Part shown: piece by piece, positions 10,737-21,353 of the stretch
How the letters are laid out: the number at the start of each line of letters is the position of its first letter
Numbering within the stretch: position 1 is the first letter of the stretch
Assembly: GCA_036571765.1 (NCBI GenBank)
Contig: BROE01000019.1
Location: forward strand, 10,628,199 to 10,692,198
Direction: 5' to 3'
Origin: Plecoglossus altivelis
Taxonomy: Eukaryota > Chordata > Actinopteri > Osmeriformes > Plecoglossidae
DNA length: 64,000 bases
Translations under genes and position numbers: made by a program
Notes under the pieces: generated by a model
The model's database searches: none
The model's input: only the letters and a program-made list of their open reading frames with translations
What the model was told of the DNA's origin: nothing

Positions 10737-10840
10737 ATTAATTTAGCAGACTCTTATTCTAAGCGATGTACAGTGGGAACATGGGATTTGAACCTCTGAT
10801 CTTTAGGTCTGATGCTCTAACCGCTGAGCTACATAGGACT
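10737..10840 (-). mobile_element. tRNA-derived SINE relic
   Basis: Read on the minus strand, the head has an A-box-like TAGCTCAGCGG (10821-10831) and a B-box-like GGTTCAAATCC (10784-10794). It is followed by CACTGTACATCGCTTAGAAT and GTCTGCTAAAT, like the L2-type tail seen in many teleost SINEs. The tRNA arms do not pair well, so this is not a working tRNA gene. Confidence 0.7.
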
Positions 10841-13800
10841 ATCTCAATGCTTGGGGGCCGAGTCAAAGGTCAGCCTAGGGTTCATCTGTCATGTTGATGC
10901 AGTAATTCTCCATCCCACTATGTTCCCAAGCCCATCCACCAACCCCTCCGTCTCTCAGTCATGTGCTGAGCCGATCAGACTGTCCTCAGGGCCCGACTGA
11001 CTGGCCGAGCGCAGACAGAGGACCCAGGAAGTATGCAGTACGTATACTGTCCAAACATAGCTTGAAGCTGGTCGAAACCGAGTCTGTGCTAACAGGACAT
11101 TCCTTCCTCTTTGTCAGCGTTGCTTCTGCAGTTCACAGTACTCAGAGCAAAGACATTTTCTCCCCTCTGACATCGTGTCACGGTTTTATCGTCCCCCAGG
11201 CTCTGGCTCCCCCATATTTGCATCCTGTGTCTTTTTTGGTCCCACAGTCGATTTCTCTTTTTTTTCTCAGGGCCACTTTCCCAAGTTACCGTATTGGATA
11301 ACTGCTGCAGCAATTCCATGACATTTAATCATTTGGAAGATTGTCTTAATGAAATGTAAACAGTCTCAAACATGACGGTATAATAAGGTTTGGGGTAGTC
11401 ATGTTAAAAGCAAAGAGTGACCCTATTGAGTAAGGATCTCTGTCTTTTTCCTCTTCTAGTCCTGGAGTGTGTCAGTATAGATACTATGTGTTTTCCATCT
11501 GCCTATCAGTCACTCATAATGAGGGAGACACAGCAGCTGTTGAATTCACAGGGCTGTGGACTCTTCCCGAAGCTGCTACACTGAACTGCTGCAGCTAATT
11601 AAGGGAGCTGTGAAATTTATCTTGCTGACTGGTCCTGTTTGGACATATCTACACTAAATATTTGTGTTACTGACTTGCTAGATGAGAAGAGGCTCTGACA
11701 GGAATGGTCTTTGTGACCAAACAAAGCTCTTGTTAAGAAGACTTTCTGTCCCCATTGGAGTTCGATAAATCAGACCAAATCATGTTCTTACAAACGCACA
11801 TCCAGACTATCATTTCGTTCCAAAATCTGGGATTTGTAAATCAACGTTGAATCATATTTCATCTTTATCAAAAGCACATTCGTAGATGTTTTCTAGGGTC
11901 TTTTCTGATCACGAATCATTTTTCAAACCAAGCAAAAAACTCAATCATTTAACAAGCCTTAGATTTGGAAATGTTTTCAACTCTCTTAGTTGCACGAGAA
12001 TTCAACACGCGACTATTTGAGGAAGCGAGGTTTGCTTTCGTTTGCTGGAAGAGCAGTCAACGTGACCTTGAACTGTGGCTGTTTTGAAAGGAAACACTGT
12101 TCGCCTAGATCACCACTGGACAGCCAGTCCTTGATTGGTCCATTAACTTCCAGATGCAGAGGTCAAAACCAATGTCCCTTAACGTGAGAAACAGGCAGGC
12201 ATCTCTACGGCCTCCCATCTTAATCCAACACAGACGCGTGCTGGATTACGCAAATACTCCACGCGCTGCACTTTCCCATGTTCTTGCGCTGCCAGCGAAT
12301 GCTGTGAGAGGCGAGGACATGAGGCCCACCCTACGGTCCACATGGATTTAACCGTGGACGCAGCCCCCCCCTTCATACACGGCGGGGGTGGGTGGGTGGG
12401 GCTTATTAAACCTGTTGTTTTCTCTCAAGCATGTGAACGACCGCGTTTCAATGTAATGGAAATATGCAGTGAAAATAGTGGGATAGTTAGCCATTGAGAA
12501 GTTCCCAAAACAGACTCCTATGTTGTATCTCGTTTCCGTTGAAGCTCTAGACCTAGTATCCCTCACCTCGAGCACACTTTGGTTTCGTAATATTATATTA
12601 ATTTGAATATGGCGGCTGTGTTTTGCTGGTGTTCATAGTATGATAGGAATCTCACAGATTCCTCACAGCGCTGTAAATCCACAAAACCTCCTCCTTCCTT
12701 TCCTCCCTGTTCTGACTGATCTGATGAACCCAGGAAGTCTGTTTCGGTGGAATATCTCAGTGACTTTCTGATGGCTATCTGGCTGCGTTTGTTGATGAAT
12801 GAGCACATTATGATAAGTATGGATAAAATAGCTACCACTCAATTCACAACAGTTCTATTGAGAACATTTGCCATCAAACATCTCAAAAAGAAAAGAGGAA
12901 AAAACCAAACACATTTCATTGATTACTCGAACATTTGAGCTCTGCTTAATATAAATGATAAATCTGTGAAGAATTATTTCTCAGATATTTCTCCAAAATT
13001 AAAACGGATGTTTTAAGATGCCCCCACCAATACTGTCAGGACAAAACAAAACGATCGCCTTGCAGGCATCTGGTTCTGCTCCTTGCTCACGGTAGAAAAG
13101 GTTTTGAATTCCATCCCGTTTTTTTACTGCAACATTAACTTGTTGACTCTTGGGCGGTGGAGAAGGGAGGTGAGTAATGACTGGATCCTCCCTAATCATA
13201 ATGAGAGAAGGTTTTAATGAGATGGACAGATACCTTCCCTTCCCTCCCAGCTCCCTGTCGCTTCAGGTCAGTCTCTGTAACTCTAACCCTGTCTGATTCA
13301 AGCCCCAAACATCACATCCGTTATCTATTGGGTCCCCTGGCTCCATCCTGGCTGTCACCTTTGACACAGTTTAGGGATAATGTTACATGTTCTACTGGAT
13401 AATCACAGTGCTTCATCTTTCAAAGACTGTCAGAGGTTTTTCTTGACGGTGTCTAACTCTGACAGGCTTTTAAGATACGAGCGATACCATGCTGTTGTCT
13501 GGTAGACCTGCGGATTGCGTTCGTCTAGGGTGTCGTCTGTTGGGTGTGATTTTGATGTTTCAGAGGAAGGTGTTTCACAGGGGACAGTCTGAGAGTGTTA
13601 GTTATAATCATCTTAGATGGACCTGTAATGGATTTGATTATTCTACTCTAACCCGAACGAAATGTAGTCAGCGCTTCAAATTTGACCAAAGTCTTTTCAA
13701 ACATGAGCGTACTCCTGCTTAAGTGAAGGATGTGAGTGCTTATTCCATCTCTGATTGCAGGGGGAAATGTTTGTTGTTTTAGATCTTGCACTGTGAGTTT

Positions 13801-15420
13801 TTGCAATTCGTCAAGCGCCCTCCTTGGCCGTTTCCATGCCCAGTTAGAATTCCTTGACTGAGGTGATAATCTAACTAAAGCAAAGCTAGTTGTTTTCTAC
13901 ACATTTTTCTTGTGTTAGCCCAGTGGAAGTCATGGTTGTTTTAAGAGAGGAAGGAGGCAAGGAGGAATGACGAGAGCCTAGCTTGGTCCAACATGCTGGC
14001 ACGTGGTCAACTTTACAGTTTTTTTGGCAGAAGAATATGCCTCCCTATAGGCCACTGAGAACATAAAACCAGAACCAGGTCCTCCTCAACCAGACTGCTG
14101 CGATACAAACTCATAAGGAATAAACTTATAGAGGAGAACAAGATTAAAGGTAAAAAGACTTAATTTCTTCGTATATTAATGTTGCTGTTTCTATGTATCT
14201 GATACAGAAACAACAGTGGTTCGCATGTGTTTGTTGATTTCTTGAAATACGATTTAGAACTTTGTTAGTCTTCAAACTATATGTACGACGGAAACTATTC
14301 AAATAGGAATTGATAGAATAATGCTCACAGTGTACATTGGAATAGGACACATTTCACAAGATTGTGTACAATAAAGTTAAAGTTTCAGTGAGGATAACTC
14401 AAAGCCTATAGCATTCTTATTGGCATGAACTGTCTTTCTGTTCATCAGAAACTCATAACAGTAAACATGTGGGTAATTGAATTCATATTTCAACACTTCG
14501 ACTTCAGCACAGTTGAAGCAGCAGTGGTACTTAAAGTACTTTTGAAACTGCACTATTGATCTTATTACAAAAAACATGACCGTTATGACATCTTAAGACA
14601 AACCATTCGCACATTAAATTTAGTGAAGCTGTGTCGCCCCAGAGGGATTATCTAAGTAGTATCAATACATAATTAATATATAGCTACGGTGCTACATACC
14701 ACCAGTTGGTACATCTTTCAATATATAAAAATCAATTAGAGGAATTCCTAAAAACGCTTTCTCAACGCTTTCTCGCCAGCTGTTGAGTTATGTAACGTCC
14801 GCTACGTTGAAGAACTGAATGCTAGTATAGTTCCCCCCTGTTGAGCCAGTTCTCACACAGGGTCGAGGAGAGGAGCGAGAGGAAAAACCAAGTTCCCCAG
14901 AGCCCACTGAAACAACCAGGCCCTCGGTCCCTGCGTTTCTTTCTATACTAACAATAACCAGATGGCGTCTTAGCCGCCGAGCAAACGACCCGATGCATAT
15001 TCTCTAACCGATGCAGTCCAAATGGAAAATCCCACATGGCCTATTACTTTTGACTTATTTTTCCGTTCGTCGTGATCCTCTCTTTAGCCCGTGGTTGATC
15101 CACCAAAATACTTTTGAAACTTTCGTGTCAGGAAGATTAATGTAACCGAATGAATATGATATGATGAACATACAGACAAACAGCGAGTCTAAAGTCGAAC
15201 TATCATCAGAACATTTAGAGCTCCAGCTGTTATCAAAAACCAACTCTTGGCAAAAGTGACTTGAGATTTAGTAGACTTTATCGTTGTGCAACTTCATACC
15301 GTGCCTGCAAAACTACGTCTTGTTTTTACAAAGGGTGATTAATAACAAGAAAAGCATGCAGTCGTATTTCATTTTGTAGATATGTACCCGATTTTTCACT
15401 ATGTCCGTGATTCCTCGCAG

Positions 15421-15455
15421 GGTTCATCAAACGGCACGGAGCACTCGCTGTCCCC
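15421..15455 (+). other. agtr2: agtr2 5-prime UTR, start of coding exon
   Basis: A plausible acceptor (gattcctcgcag) ends at 15420, 35 bases before the start codon. This fits the AGTR2 pattern of an intron in the 5-prime UTR and an intronless coding sequence. Confidence 0.5.
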
Positions 15456-16514
15456 ATGGCAACGGAACACTCAAATCTCTCCGAGTCCGCCAACACTACG
15501 GGTTGTGACTTCGAGTCGCCGTCTCTTCACCAGAATAAGCTCGTCCCCACCTTGTACAGCATTATCTTCATTCTGGGATTTGTAGGGAACGTACTGGTGG
15601 TGTACGTCCTGTGTCAAAAATCGAATCGCAAAACGGTGGCGAACACCTATATCGTCAACCTGGCGCTCTCCGACTTACTCTTTCTCAGCAGTCTTCCCTT
15701 CTGGGCGGTTTACTACTCCTTCGACTACGATTGGGTGTTTGGTCCTCTAATGTGCAAACTATGCAGCAGTTTGTTGACCCTGAATGTTTACGCTAGCATC
15801 TATTTCATCACCTGCATGAGTGTGGATCGCTACCGTGCTATTGTCTACCCCTTACAGTCCCAGAGCAGCAGAAACCTCTGTCAAGCCCATGTGATCAGCG
15901 GTGTAATCTGGCTGGTTGCTGGCCTGTCCACCTTACCCAGTATGGTCTTTCGGAACATTCACTCCCTGGAGACGCCAAAGGTCACTGCCTGTGTTGCTAT
16001 CTACCCCCATGATAATTGGCTCCCAGGACTAGCGCTGGCTAAAAACATCTTGGCTTTCTTGGTGCCGTTCACAGTTATCGCCAGTTGCTACTGCCGCATT
16101 GGAAAGCATCTCCTTAGAACTCCAAGTCTGGATAAGACCTCCAGCAACTTGGACCGGGTGATGAAGATGGTGGTGGCGGTGGTCCTTGCCTTCTTCCTCT
16201 GCTGGTTCCCCTTTCACGTGTTGACGTTCCTGCATGCTATGAGCTCTCTGGAGGTTCTGAAAGCGTGCTGGGCCAAACAGATCATCAACACCCTGCTGCC
16301 ATTCTCTCTCTGCCTGGGATTCAGCAACAGCGCCATCAACCCCTTCCTGTACTGCTTCGTGGGGAACCACTTCAGAGAGCAGCTGTGTCGCGTGTACAAG
16401 GAGAAGGTTCCTCATTTGTCCCAGAAAAGAGACTCAATAAGCACCAGGCTCAGCTCCTTCTCCAGGAAGTTGAGCGACCTCAAGGACATAGGCCCTCTGG
16501 AGACAATCAGTTAG
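15456..16514 (+). CDS. agtr2: agtr2, angiotensin II type 2 receptor
   Basis: Complete 352-residue class A GPCR in one exon. It binds angiotensin II at the plasma membrane and generally opposes AT1 signalling. Visible landmarks: N-glycosylation sites N6 and N13; Cys17 and Cys271, the extra AT-receptor disulfide; Asn45 in TM1; Asp73 in TM2; Cys100 and Cys179, the ECL1-ECL2 disulfide; DRY 124-126; Lys196 in LAKNILAF, the TM5 lysine that contacts angiotensin II; CWFPFHVLTF in TM6; and NPFLYC 295-300 followed by FVGNHFREQL (helix 8). AT2 rather than AT1 is indicated by VFGPLMCK, FITCMSVDRY and LGFSNSAINPFLYCFVGN. The Ser-rich tail ends DLKDIGPLETIS. Nothing is broken. It is convergent with tenm1. 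Confidence 0.94.
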   Translation: MATEHSNLSESANTTGCDFESPSLHQNKLVPTLYSIIFILGFVGNVLVVYVLCQKSNRKTVANTYIVNLALSDLLFLSSLPFWAVYYSFDYDWVFGPLMCKLCSSLLTLNVYASIYFITCMSVDRYRAIVYPLQSQSSRNLCQAHVISGVIWLVAGLSTLPSMVFRNIHSLETPKVTACVAIYPHDNWLPGLALAKNILAFLVPFTVIASCYCRIGKHLLRTPSLDKTSSNLDRVMKMVVAVVLAFFLCWFPFHVLTFLHAMSSLEVLKACWAKQIINTLLPFSLCLGFSNSAINPFLYCFVGNHFREQLCRVYKEKVPHLSQKRDSISTRLSSFSRKLSDLKDIGPLETIS

Positions 16515-16518
16515 CAGA

Positions 16519-16532
16519 GAGCCACCTAGTGG
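16519..16532 (-). promoter_or_regulatory. CTCF-like motif, minus strand
   Basis: On the minus strand CCACTAGGTGGCTC matches CCASYAGRKGGCRS at 13 of 14 positions, five bases after the agtr2 stop. Confidence 0.5.
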
Positions 16533-16577
16533 CAGGAGGTCGACATGACAGGGATAACCTGACTGGATCTCCGTAGT

Positions 16578-16632
16578 TGACCTCTGGGTGACCCCAGGGT
16601 GACCTTTGGTTGACCTTTGGGTGACCCCGGGC
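16578..16632 (+). repeat. 11-bp tandem TGACC repeat
   Basis: TGACC recurs at exactly 16578, 16589, 16600, 16611 and 16622, with tgacctttggt-like units. Each unit resembles a nuclear-receptor half site. Confidence 0.9.
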
Positions 16633-17164
16633 CTCAGCTCTCCAGGGCCTCTAACGCCAGGCTTCCACATACAGCTTCCACAGAGGCAGGCCAGAGGGCA
16701 TGTAAACATATATTTGAATGTCAGTAAATGTCCCATGGGCCTTTGAAAGGGTGAAGTCCTGTTACGTCACAATTCATTTTTTTTGTGCTGTGGACATTCT
16801 TTGCAGATGTCGGAGAGGCACTTGACAGTGATGAATGTGTCACTTTTAGCCTGTAAATGTGTATTGGCCAGTCTCACTGATGCACTAAATGGATGTTTCT
16901 ATTGTACATAAATAACAATGTATGAATATATCAAATATAGCATCTTCGAATAGTCTAAGCTACAATGTTTGTATTAAGGTCTGAGGTCTACGTGATTTAG
17001 TATTTGTTGCCTCTGCTTTCAATTAAATGATGTAGTTAATGTTGTCTTGTGCAGACGATAAAAAGCGTTTTAAGATAGGTATTCCTGCCTGCCTTTCATG
17101 GGCAGATTTTGATGAATAAGTTTATATTGTAGGGTAGATGGCTCTACAAGGTGGATCTTTAAGT

Positions 17165-17170
17165 AATAAA
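17165..17170 (+). terminator. agtr2: agtr2 polyadenylation signal
   Basis: AATAAA about 650 bases after the stop. Confidence 0.6.
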
Positions 17171-17190
17171 GTGTCATTTGTGTATCTTAT

Positions 17191-20100
17191 AGTCTATCCA
17201 TGTTTACGTTACAGAAAGTGAAGCTTATAAAGACCAGGATCCTTAGCTCTGTCGACGAGCGGGGGAAAAGATGCTTTAACTAATGTATGTAAAGCTTTAC
17301 TGCCATCTTGTGGTTGGATTGGGAAGGTGCAGTAAATCATTTATACCTAAAGCACTGTGTCATACTGTTTTTCATGACACACTATACTCTAAAGACTGCT
17401 TTCACGTAAGGCTATTCGTGGTTCACACGATCATCTCCCATCGTCTAACTCTTGTACACACACAGGATGTTACATACTTACCTTCTGTTTAGTCGTTGGT
17501 GCGTCTTCTGCTTGTTGCTGTTTGGTAGACGTAGTATAAGATAGCTTGGTGGACAGTCTGTTTCATGAAGCGATCGGCAAGAAAACCACAGAGCCGTTTT
17601 GCGCAGGTGGGATTGGACGGCTGGTATCTGATCAGGGATAGTGAAATTGTTCCAAGAACTTTCTACCTTTGCTTTCTGTAAATAACGGTTGCTTGTAGAT
17701 GTTTGTTTAAATTGACATAGTCGCTATCACAAAGTGTTTAGAAAATTCATTCCTCCGCATTTACCGATGCATGTATTTATGAACAACGGTTTTCCACTGT
17801 AAGACGCAATCTGTTTGTTTACACCTACAGCGACGGATTTTGGACGATTGAGGTGATTCCGAAAACACAAGCAGTATTCTCAACATCTTGTTATCGATCC
17901 TTTTCGCAAAATCAATTTAATTGAACCAGATTGACACCTTCATACTTTCCAAAACATAATTCCATTCATTTAATGGATTACATTTATATAATTCATTATT
18001 TTAATGACCGTTTTAGATATGCAGAATTTCCACGATATTTCCAGAAAATGAAGAATCTACGGGCCGCTTACAATAATCCAGACCAGGACTTGGCGATCCC
18101 TCTATTGTGCCCTGTTGAATAAAGTGGGCACAGATCCGCCTGTGAAAATGATTCACTAATGTAAAATGAGGCCTTCTAAAAGTCCGCTTTAATACTTCAC
18201 ATCTAATTCCTTTAATCAGATCCCTGCTATTGCGTGTCACGACTAATAACAAAAAAGAAAGAATTCCGTGTCACATATTATTTGCGTTTTAACATTTGTT
18301 TATTAAAAGTCAAACCTTCAAAGTACCTTGTTTTGAATATGAACTTTCCACATCCAATATATTAACTTTTTCTATTTACAACTACATCCTCTGGAACCGT
18401 CACAGAAACACATGCCTTCAGGGTCACAGAAGAGAGCAGAAAATACGATCAAGTGCTGTTGTCGTTTATCACCAGTCAACACAGATCGTGGCAATCACGC
18501 TATGGATGCGTTCCGCTCCTTCAGTCAAACTATGACTATCACCACAATCAACTCCATGGAGAGTGACTGGTTTCCTTTGAAGGGATAATATATTTTTAAT
18601 AATTAGTTTACCCAAAATATGTTATATACCATATAGCCTATGTTTTATATTATTCATTTTGCAATACAACCAAATGCGAGTTTAAGTAAACAATGATAAG
18701 ATTGTACAGAATGATACTTCTGGATGCCCAACTGTATTCAAGTGATTATTAGAATACAGATGGTTCAGATTATTCCGACCGCGGTTGAATCATCCCATGC
18801 TTTTGGTTCGACCTATTCCACAGTGCTAAATTTATCATTTATATATGAGAGGCCAGGAAAATAATGCCAGCACAAACGTCATACACAGTTATCCAAGACA
18901 CCAACTAAAAGCTTCCCACGTGATGGCGAAGGGTGGTTGTGGGCGAGAGGGGTTTGGATCAAAACAAACTTGACGTTTCCCACACATCAATATCGCTTTC
19001 TAGGAATAAATAAAAATACAAGTTTTAAGTGATGTTTTGGCTGGGTGCCATCGTGTGGACGATCTCGGTGAATTCTCAATACACCAGGACATTCAGTATT
19101 ATACTGAAGAGGGTGCATTATCCAGGGGAACTGGTTTTAAAGTTGTAAAAGATTTGTTTGAACTCTAAGCGGCTCCTATTAACGATGTTTCAAAGTTCAA
19201 CACATCAGACTACCTCAACCATAACTACATATTTTTTCCTTTCCGACATAGAAGGAAATGCGTCTTTTGCCACCACACTAAACTTGCGTAAACAATGTTT
19301 TTAAACATGATACAAAATTCACCACACTTCTGTCTAATCCCACCTCCCATCATGATACTAATTTCCTATTTGATATGTAAAAAGTTGTTGTTTTTTACGT
19401 CCACAGAAGCAGCTTGAGTACATATTGTGCATTTTCCACAAATTAACTACCTCCTGTTCTACTTCCATGTCATGTAGCTACTGTGTGGATAGACCCCGAA
19501 CAAACAGCTATGACCGAGTTGTCCGCTGAAGTGCCTTTCCCCCACCCTGACTTCTACACGTCGTTTTATTCTTCCGTTAATAGGCCTGCTCTATGCACCG
19601 GCTCTAGGCACCGGCTCGTTATACTGGCTCTAGTAGACGGAAGGAGCGACAAACGTAACACGTGTGAATCCCAACATGATGAGGTATTTTCAGTGTTGAC
19701 ACCATGGATAAGCACTGTTTCCTAAGGCCGTGCAACCTGTACTGTCTCTTCATGAGGACTCGTCTAGTACGTAACTCGTAAAAACTATAACACTGTCTCG
19801 TGGTTTATAAGGACGATGACAAGCAGAAAGGCACAAGCTCCATCCATGAAACACCCAGATAATAATAATAATACACTAATTACATTGAGCAATTAGTAAA
19901 AAAAGAAAAAGAAGAAAGAAGTAAACTATTACTGTACAGGTTTCAGCCTAAGAGCTTTTGCCTGTTGCGCAGCGTAACTCGTTGCTCCACTGTTCAATTC
20001 TATTGACAGGATTGACAATTACGTAATAATCAGTAACATCACATTATCAAGTTAAGCACTTGTTTTCGCTAAAGCACTTGCTATGTACAATATCTTGCGT

Positions 20101-20597
20101 CTAAACTCGGCACCGTCAATTTCTTTAGTCATAGAAGAAGACAACAGCTTTCATTCACAACCATTTGTCAAGATTGAAAAGAGATATGTATCGTATAAAT
20201 CAAGCTAACAATTGACTGTGTTGTACGTATAGTATGTGTTAAGATGAACCGTCTGATAATGAAGTTGATCATGTCTGTCGTGTTCAGTTTAGCATATTTA
20301 ACAATTTACAAAGTAGATCAAATTACATAGGCTAGCTACGTCACTCCAACAAAAGACATTTTAGAGTTCAAATAATCGACTCCTTTTTTTCTCCTTTTTT
20401 TCTTTTTTAAAGAAACGTAATATCAGAACACGTGAAACGAATTACCATCATTTGTCACATTTAAAGGCAGTTGTCTTTTTTGATATTCTTTGTCGTCATC
20501 CTAGAAAAAAAACAGTACAACAAATCATCGCGTGTCTAAAAACAGGCTGTCTTTGGTGAGGGAGAACCGCAAGCAGCAGGCTAGCGCAATGTCACTG
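17191..20597. other. agtr2-tenm1 convergent interval and tenm1 3-prime UTR
   Basis: No coding exon is visible. The part next to 20597 must hold the tenm1 3-prime UTR. Minus-strand AATAAA signals are possible at 18299-18304 and 19564-19569, but I cannot choose between them. The rest looks unique and A/T-rich. Confidence 0.55.
17300..17313 (-). promoter_or_regulatory. CTCF-like motif, minus strand
   Basis: On the minus strand CCACAAGATGGCAG matches CCASYAGRKGGCRS at 13 of 14 positions. Confidence 0.4.
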
Positions 20598-21353
20598 TCA
20601 CCTCCTGCCCAGCTCATTCTGCCTCATGAAGTGAATGTTGTTGGGACTGTCTGACAGCTCTGGGTACTGCTCCACTGGCAGGACCAGGTACCCATCATAG
20701 CCAGGCACCTGTCCTGAGGAGATAAGCTGTTGCCTCTCCTCGTCCGTCCAGGGCCTGGAGCCTGCTTCCCCTTCCTCCACCCTCCGGCGCTCGCTAGCCC
20801 AGGCTCGCTCCACCGCCCTCAGCCTCGCGGCCTCCAGCACATGGGCTCTCTCCTCTTGCTCCGTGGCCCCATAGCGGACGCTGAAGCACAGCGCGCCATG
20901 GAGCATCTGGATGTCCGCAAAACGCCTCGTCCTCCCTCCCAGCACCGTGGTCATCTGCGACACGGTGAGATTCACGCCGTTCTCCAGCACGCGGCCCGCC
21001 CCGCCAGGACCAACCCCCCCTAGGTCCTCCTCCAGGAGTCCCGCCTTCACGAAGTAGTGCGTGTCCCGGCCGTCCACGGTGAAGTGAACCCCCGACAGGT
21101 ACACCGACTGGTGGAGGACGGCCGCCAGTCGCCGACTGTCCTCGCTTGCCACACCGATAATCTCCGTGGTGACTTTGTCATCCCGGATGGCGAACTTTAC
21201 GCCCTTTCCAAAGATGGAAGAGATGGCAGAGAAGCGGGGCCTCCGGCCGGGCACCGGCCCCGGACCCCCGCTCATCCGGCCCATCGGGAGCCGGTCCAGG
21301 GAGATAAAGTTCCTCAGGTGCTTCTGTAGCTCACACTGAACCCCCAGATGAAC
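20598..21353 (-). CDS. tenm1: tenm1 last exon: Tox-GHH-like domain and TCAP
   Basis: 252 codons with stop. It begins VHLGVQCELQKHLRNFISLD, passes FGKGVKFAIRDDKVTTE and GRDTHYFVKAG, and ends with the TCAP peptide (PGYDGYLVLPVEQYPELSD, NNIHFMRQNELGRR). The fold derives from a bacterial polymorphic-toxin nuclease; vertebrate teneurins are not known to use it enzymatically. The terminal GRR resembles an amidation signal. Confidence 0.93.
   Translation of the reverse strand, partial: VHLGVQCELQKHLRNFISLDRLPMGRMSGGPGPVPGRRPRFSAISSIFGKGVKFAIRDDKVTTEIIGVASEDSRRLAAVLHQSVYLSGVHFTVDGRDTHYFVKAGLLEEDLGGVGPGGAGRVLENGVNLTVSQMTTVLGGRTRRFADIQMLHGALCFSVRYGATEQEERAHVLEAARLRAVERAWASERRRVEEGEAGSRPWTDEERQQLISSGQVPGYDGYLVLPVEQYPELSDSPNNIHFMRQNELGRR

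Larger units (their letters stand above)
10211..15420. other. apool-agtr2 intergenic or agtr2 5-prime region
   Basis: No coding exon is supported here. Apart from the SINE relic and CTCF-like motif listed separately, I see unique A/T-rich sequence. AGTR2 genes have non-coding 5-prime exons, so one or two may be hidden here. A weak candidate ends at donor gtaaaa near 14150. Confidence 0.6.
16515..17190 (+). other. agtr2: agtr2 3-prime UTR
   Basis: Non-coding sequence from the stop to just past the AATAAA at 17165. It includes an 11-bp TGACC repeat and a CTCF-like motif near its start. Confidence 0.6.

Noticed and set aside
10781..10839. Functional tRNA gene on the minus strand
   Set aside because: A and B boxes are visible, but the anticodon and T arms do not pair and an L2-like tail follows, so it is a SINE relic.
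14050..14150. agtr2 promoter and first non-coding exon
   Set aside because: A CATAAAA-like box and a gtaaaa donor are present, but each is too common to support a call without RNA data.
20598..21353. Horizontally acquired bacterial toxin gene
   Set aside because: The Tox-GHH/RHS likeness is an ancient feature of all teneurins; the exon is in phase with the rest of tenm1 and matches vertebrate teneurin-1.
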